Shown one piece after another: positions 61,130-64,000 of a stretch of 64,000 nucleotides of DNA. The notes under the pieces are model-generated. The model was given only the letters and a program-made list of their open reading frames with translations, ran no database searches and was not told where the DNA came from. Each line of letters begins with the position of its first letter. The first letter of the stretch is position 1. The DNA lies in contig NC_060235.2 of NCBI RefSeq assembly GCF_021155775.2, forward strand, positions 23,445,598 through 23,509,597. The letters run 5' to 3'. The DNA is from Neodiprion pinetum (lineage: Eukaryota; Arthropoda; Insecta; Hymenoptera; Diprionidae). The translations under genes and the position numbers were made by a program.

Positions 61130-61550
61130 CTGTCTGAGCTTCACTCGCGGTTTTTCATCTACCGATTGTTCATTCGTCGTCTGTCGGCGGGTGCTTGGTC
61201 GACACGTTAACTTTCATCCGGGGTACTTTGGGTTCGTGTAACGCGTGCTCGTGCGTCGGGTTCAACGGGGTATCGCTCGCGGCGCGGCCTGGGCGGTGAC
61301 TGAGTGGACGACGTCGCGACGCTCTCCGTCGACTCCCTACCGCTCATCTTCCAGAGCCAACCTCTCCGTTCCACTCTCATCCCTTTCGCGCTCTCTCGCC
61401 GTCTCTCCCACCCTCTCCCGCCCTCTCTCTCTCTCTCTCTCTCTCTCACTCTGCGACGCTCTTGTCTTTCTTCTGCTTTCCATTCCACCCTATAATCCAG
61501 TTGTGACTTCGTACGTTTTCCGCTCACATGTGCGAGCTTTAACATCCTTG
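61130..61550 (-). promoter_or_regulatory. Probable 5' untranslated first exon / CpG-rich promoter region (minus strand)
   Basis: The segment is the most CpG-rich of the window. On the minus strand it is purine-rich with long GA runs, carries several ATG-stop upstream ORFs (one beginning MSGRESTESVATSSTQSPPR at 61347), and ends in the strong donor AGACAG|GTGAGGG at 61129/61130. From general knowledge, insect first exons of large genes often have GA/CA-rich, uORF-bearing leaders within GC islands. No TATA box is obvious. The 5' limit is uncertain. On this reading a minus-strand gene starts here, and its first intron runs left through the window. Confidence 0.5.
61423..61447. repeat. (CT)n / (GA)n microsatellite
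   Basis: Uninterrupted CT dinucleotides on the plus strand, GAGA on the minus strand. Such tracts in insect promoters can bind GAGA-type factors (general knowledge); here it may simply be part of the leader. Confidence 0.95.
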
Positions 61551-61936
61551 AATCGTATCAACCGATGGCGAAACGCATGATCCATGCATTTAGACACTCG
61601 TTATCATTTAGAGAAGATAATTCTTTCAAATTTGAAACAACTGAGTTTCTTGGCAAAATTCTTTGTGATACGAGAATAAGGAGGATAAGCTGATTTTTTC
61701 AAATTTTATTCGTACGTTGATCGATTGTTGACAGTATGTCGGAATTTTTACCGAACTACGATGCACCTAATCGTTTGATATTGAATCGTAGTAGAATTTG
61801 ACGTGATCATGGGGACACGGCAAGCGCGGACATGGAAAGAGATGTTAATATTACATGTGAAAGGAAGGCAGAGGTTTTTAGGACTTTGTGTGAGTAAATT
61901 TAAATAATGCGGTCGAATACGGCGCAATAAATGTTG

Positions 61937-61962
61937 TTTTTTTTTTTTTTTTTTTTTTTTTT
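61937..61962. repeat. Poly(T) tract
   Basis: Run of about 26 T, directly visible. Confidence 0.95.
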
Positions 61963-62229
61963 AATTCAAATGAATGTGGTTCCACTTGATAACAAAAATT
62001 GTCGCTGTGACGACTCTTTTGTTGAATCAAATAACATTTTTATGAAACGTGAAAATGTTTCCTTCGCCATATTTGGCAATTTCAACAGACCCTTGCTGTG
62101 TGTGCATATAATTCAGTTCTACTATATTGGAACTGGATCGTCAATACCAGTTATATTGCAATAAAATAATACAATAACCGATCTTCGTTCACGATTGTAT
62201 TGGTTTTGTGAGCATGTGTTCTATACCAG

Positions 62230-62282
62230 CCTTCAAGGATCACTACCAGAGTCGTGCTACAAGTGACTGGTTCCTAAGTAAG
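62230..62282 (+). CDS. Candidate 53-nt microexon
   Basis: The acceptor GCATGTGTTCTATACCAG is followed by 53 nt and the donor AGTAAG|GTATGAT. Only one frame is open (two leading nt), encoding FKDHYQSRATSDWFLSK and ending on a codon boundary; the other two stop. The exon is small and the pyrimidine tract interrupted, so the case rests on the paired signals. Not recognised. Confidence 0.25.
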
Positions 62283-63597
62283 GTATGATTTTGAATTATT
62301 TTTGATTCAGTTTGTTAGTATTTTTTGTATTGCGTCGACATACTGTAATAGCCAGTAGTCAAGTAGAAATTCTACCGTATCAACAATTACGATTTCTTTT
62401 ATTTTCAAGGTATTAAAAAATAAATTACCGACGACACGTTAATAATAATACGTTCCACTTTATGTGATATGCGAGGCATTATTTGTAAAGCCAAATGAAA
62501 TTGCAAAATCGAATAACTATTTACATTCACTTCGTTTCTTTCACCTTTTAATCAGCTTATCGAATGGAGCTTTTCTAATTGTTTCTTACTTTTTATTACG
62601 ATTGGTATAATTGTAACTTTTCGAAAATTTTTAATTCATGATTTTCAAATGAATATACAATTCGAAAATAAAAAGCGGTGTTCGAAAAGCTCGGAGGATA
62701 TTTTATTTCGTCTCGAGTCATAATCAGAAAAAAATACGGAAAAAATTATAATTTGTACAAATCATCAACTTTTATGAATTTTACGCGCTTACATTATTTC
62801 TCCTCGTGATGGTCCCGTTTGATTCACTTGCAAAAATGTCCCCTAAAGTTTTGCCTTTTTTGCAAATTTTGAGCCAATGCCATTATTGGACGATTACTCC
62901 CAATGTTTTATTATTTTACTTTGCACATTGTGTGCATTTATCTCGTAATCGAATGAATTTTTATATGATCTCCCGTTTCGAAGATCCTGTCCCCGAAACC
63001 TATGTTACATTGGATAACTGTTTAATATTACTAACAATATTCAATCAAATAAAATGTATCAGGATCTTTTTTTTTTTAATAAATGGAAAAAGAAATTAGC
63101 TAGCTGCGTAGTTGGTATATGACGGATTTCTGCCCGCAATTTCCTTTAGTCGACCGCTACCTGCACGACAGACTAGCCAAACAATGAACTAATTGAAGTC
63201 GACCTATCCACTTCCACACCCTTACTGATGAAAAAAAAAATTGACTGTATTTTTCCACGACGTTCATTATTTTTGCTCAATGAGGTAAAGCTTAATTTTT
63301 TTCTTTTATTAAACTGACCTCGGTTATGTTCACGCAGTAAAATATTTCGTTTTACATTTCGTATGTTTTTATTTGCTTCGTCTCATTTTCGCCTGAGAAT
63401 ACTCACATTTTTTAACGTGGTAGTAAATTTAGCAGCCTTGTTAAACCCATAACGTTGTCTGTATGTTATTCTCACGATATACTAAAAGGTAGGAAATGCT
63501 GGAATAATAACCGCAGTTAGCTCCTCTGTGGGTACATAACGCACACGAAGTGAGCAACATAAAGTATACAACCGCGATGTAGAATATTAGCACTTAC
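62283..63597. other. Non-coding stretch, no gene seen
   Basis: AT-rich with A and T runs; a plus frame at 62806-63099 has no supporting signals. Confidence 0.5.
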
Positions 63598-63617
63598 GCA
63601 TGAACATCGCGGACGAC
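63598..63617 (-). other. Possible start-codon exon end with donor
   Basis: A minus-strand donor, TTCATGC|GTAAGTG, follows ATGTTCATGC. The 5' side (about 63620-63700) is CpG-richer and contains ATTGG (CCAAT-type) on the minus strand. Only four coding codons would be present, so this is a guess at a first exon. Confidence 0.12.
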
Positions 63618-63689
63618 CAATCAAGTGCGAACGTTTGCCGAGGCGCGAACTGCGTTCGTTTATTACCGAGAGTATTACACCTGGTCCTG

Positions 63690-63950
63690 TGAAAGATCAT
63701 AAATCACGAAGTGAAAATAGCTGGATTGACAAAAAAGCTTCGGTTATTTGCTGGAGTTACCATAGCGTCGAAATTTATGAAAGCGTATTTCACCGAAGCC
63801 AAAAAGAGCTGGTTTAATTTATGCCAATCGGAAATCGTAAGGGTGTTACCGGGTTCCATGTTTAACGCTGTTTGGAAATTGACTGACAACGAGATGCTTT
63901 GTTATTCCGAATGCTGCGATGAAAAACGTGGACGGAGGACTGAGGGATAA
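63690..63950 (+). CDS. Unassigned 79-86-codon open frame
   Basis: A plus frame is open from about 63693 to a TAA ending at 63950, with a Lys-rich amphipathic start (LTKKLRLFAGVTIASKFMKA). There is no canonical ATG near the start, no strong acceptor, and no recognised family. It could be part of an exon or chance; an antisense frame of 61 codons overlaps. Confidence 0.15.
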
Positions 63951-64000
63951 CTGATCTAAACCGAAATGAAATTTTTATACCCTCTTTCGGAGTTCGTAAT

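Noticed and set aside
61207..61545. 112-codon Arg/Glu-rich minus frame as a protein
   Set aside because: The Arg/Glu tract is a translation of the GA microsatellite and the frame stops before the donor; a 5' leader with uORFs fits better.

Overview
This is eukaryotic nuclear DNA, most likely from an insect. It is AT-rich and CpG-containing, with homopolymer tracts, microsatellites, degenerate repeats and GT-AG splice-like signals, and with no operons, ribosome-binding sites or long uninterrupted genes. I lean towards a hymenopteran or similar holometabolous insect, but that is weak inference. No reading frame could be matched to a known protein family, so no gene symbols are given. The window reads as intronic and intergenic DNA of one or more large, sparsely exonic genes. 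All exon calls rest on splice-site shape plus an open frame. At this base composition, ORFs up to about 150 codons are expected by chance in 64 kb, so these calls are candidates, not established genes.

Layout. At 1-13 kb there is mostly non-coding DNA holding a striking 81-bp perfect foldback with a tRNA-like arm (5321-5538), a decayed tRNA-like stretch (7.8 kb), a three-copy degenerate tandem repeat (8342-8780), a few splice-bounded open frames and a 101-codon frame running into a splice donor (12734-13036). At 13-24 kb there are a short hairpin with its direct repeat (13.35-13.57 kb), an LTR-like segment (14920-15457), minus-strand microexon candidates with tandem NAG acceptors (16.2 and 20.0 kb), a plus-strand terminal-exon candidate (17392-17538) and a ten-copy decamer repeat (23391-23490). 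At 24-41 kb the window is repeat-poor and exon-poor apart from a pogo/Tigger-like terminal repeat (29235), a 132-codon minus ORF (33 kb) and two minus-strand ATG-plus-donor candidates (36.5 and 37.5 kb).

At 41-56 kb the plus strand has a dense run of strong acceptor/donor pairs (41458, 45108, 47589, 51975, 52489, 52699, 54288, 55227) and a terminal-exon candidate at 49771. Several of these exons are stopped in every frame, which suggests an untranslated or long non-coding multi-exon transcript. A GC-rich CpG patch lies at 47.2-47.6 kb. At 57-64 kb there are a 319-nt minus exon candidate (57596-57914), a 146-codon plus frame after an acceptor (60358), and the best promoter-proximal signal of the window: a CpG-rich, GA-rich, upstream-ORF-bearing segment ending in a strong minus-strand donor (about 61130-61550). 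It looks like the 5' untranslated first exon of a minus-strand gene whose first intron would cover much of the window.
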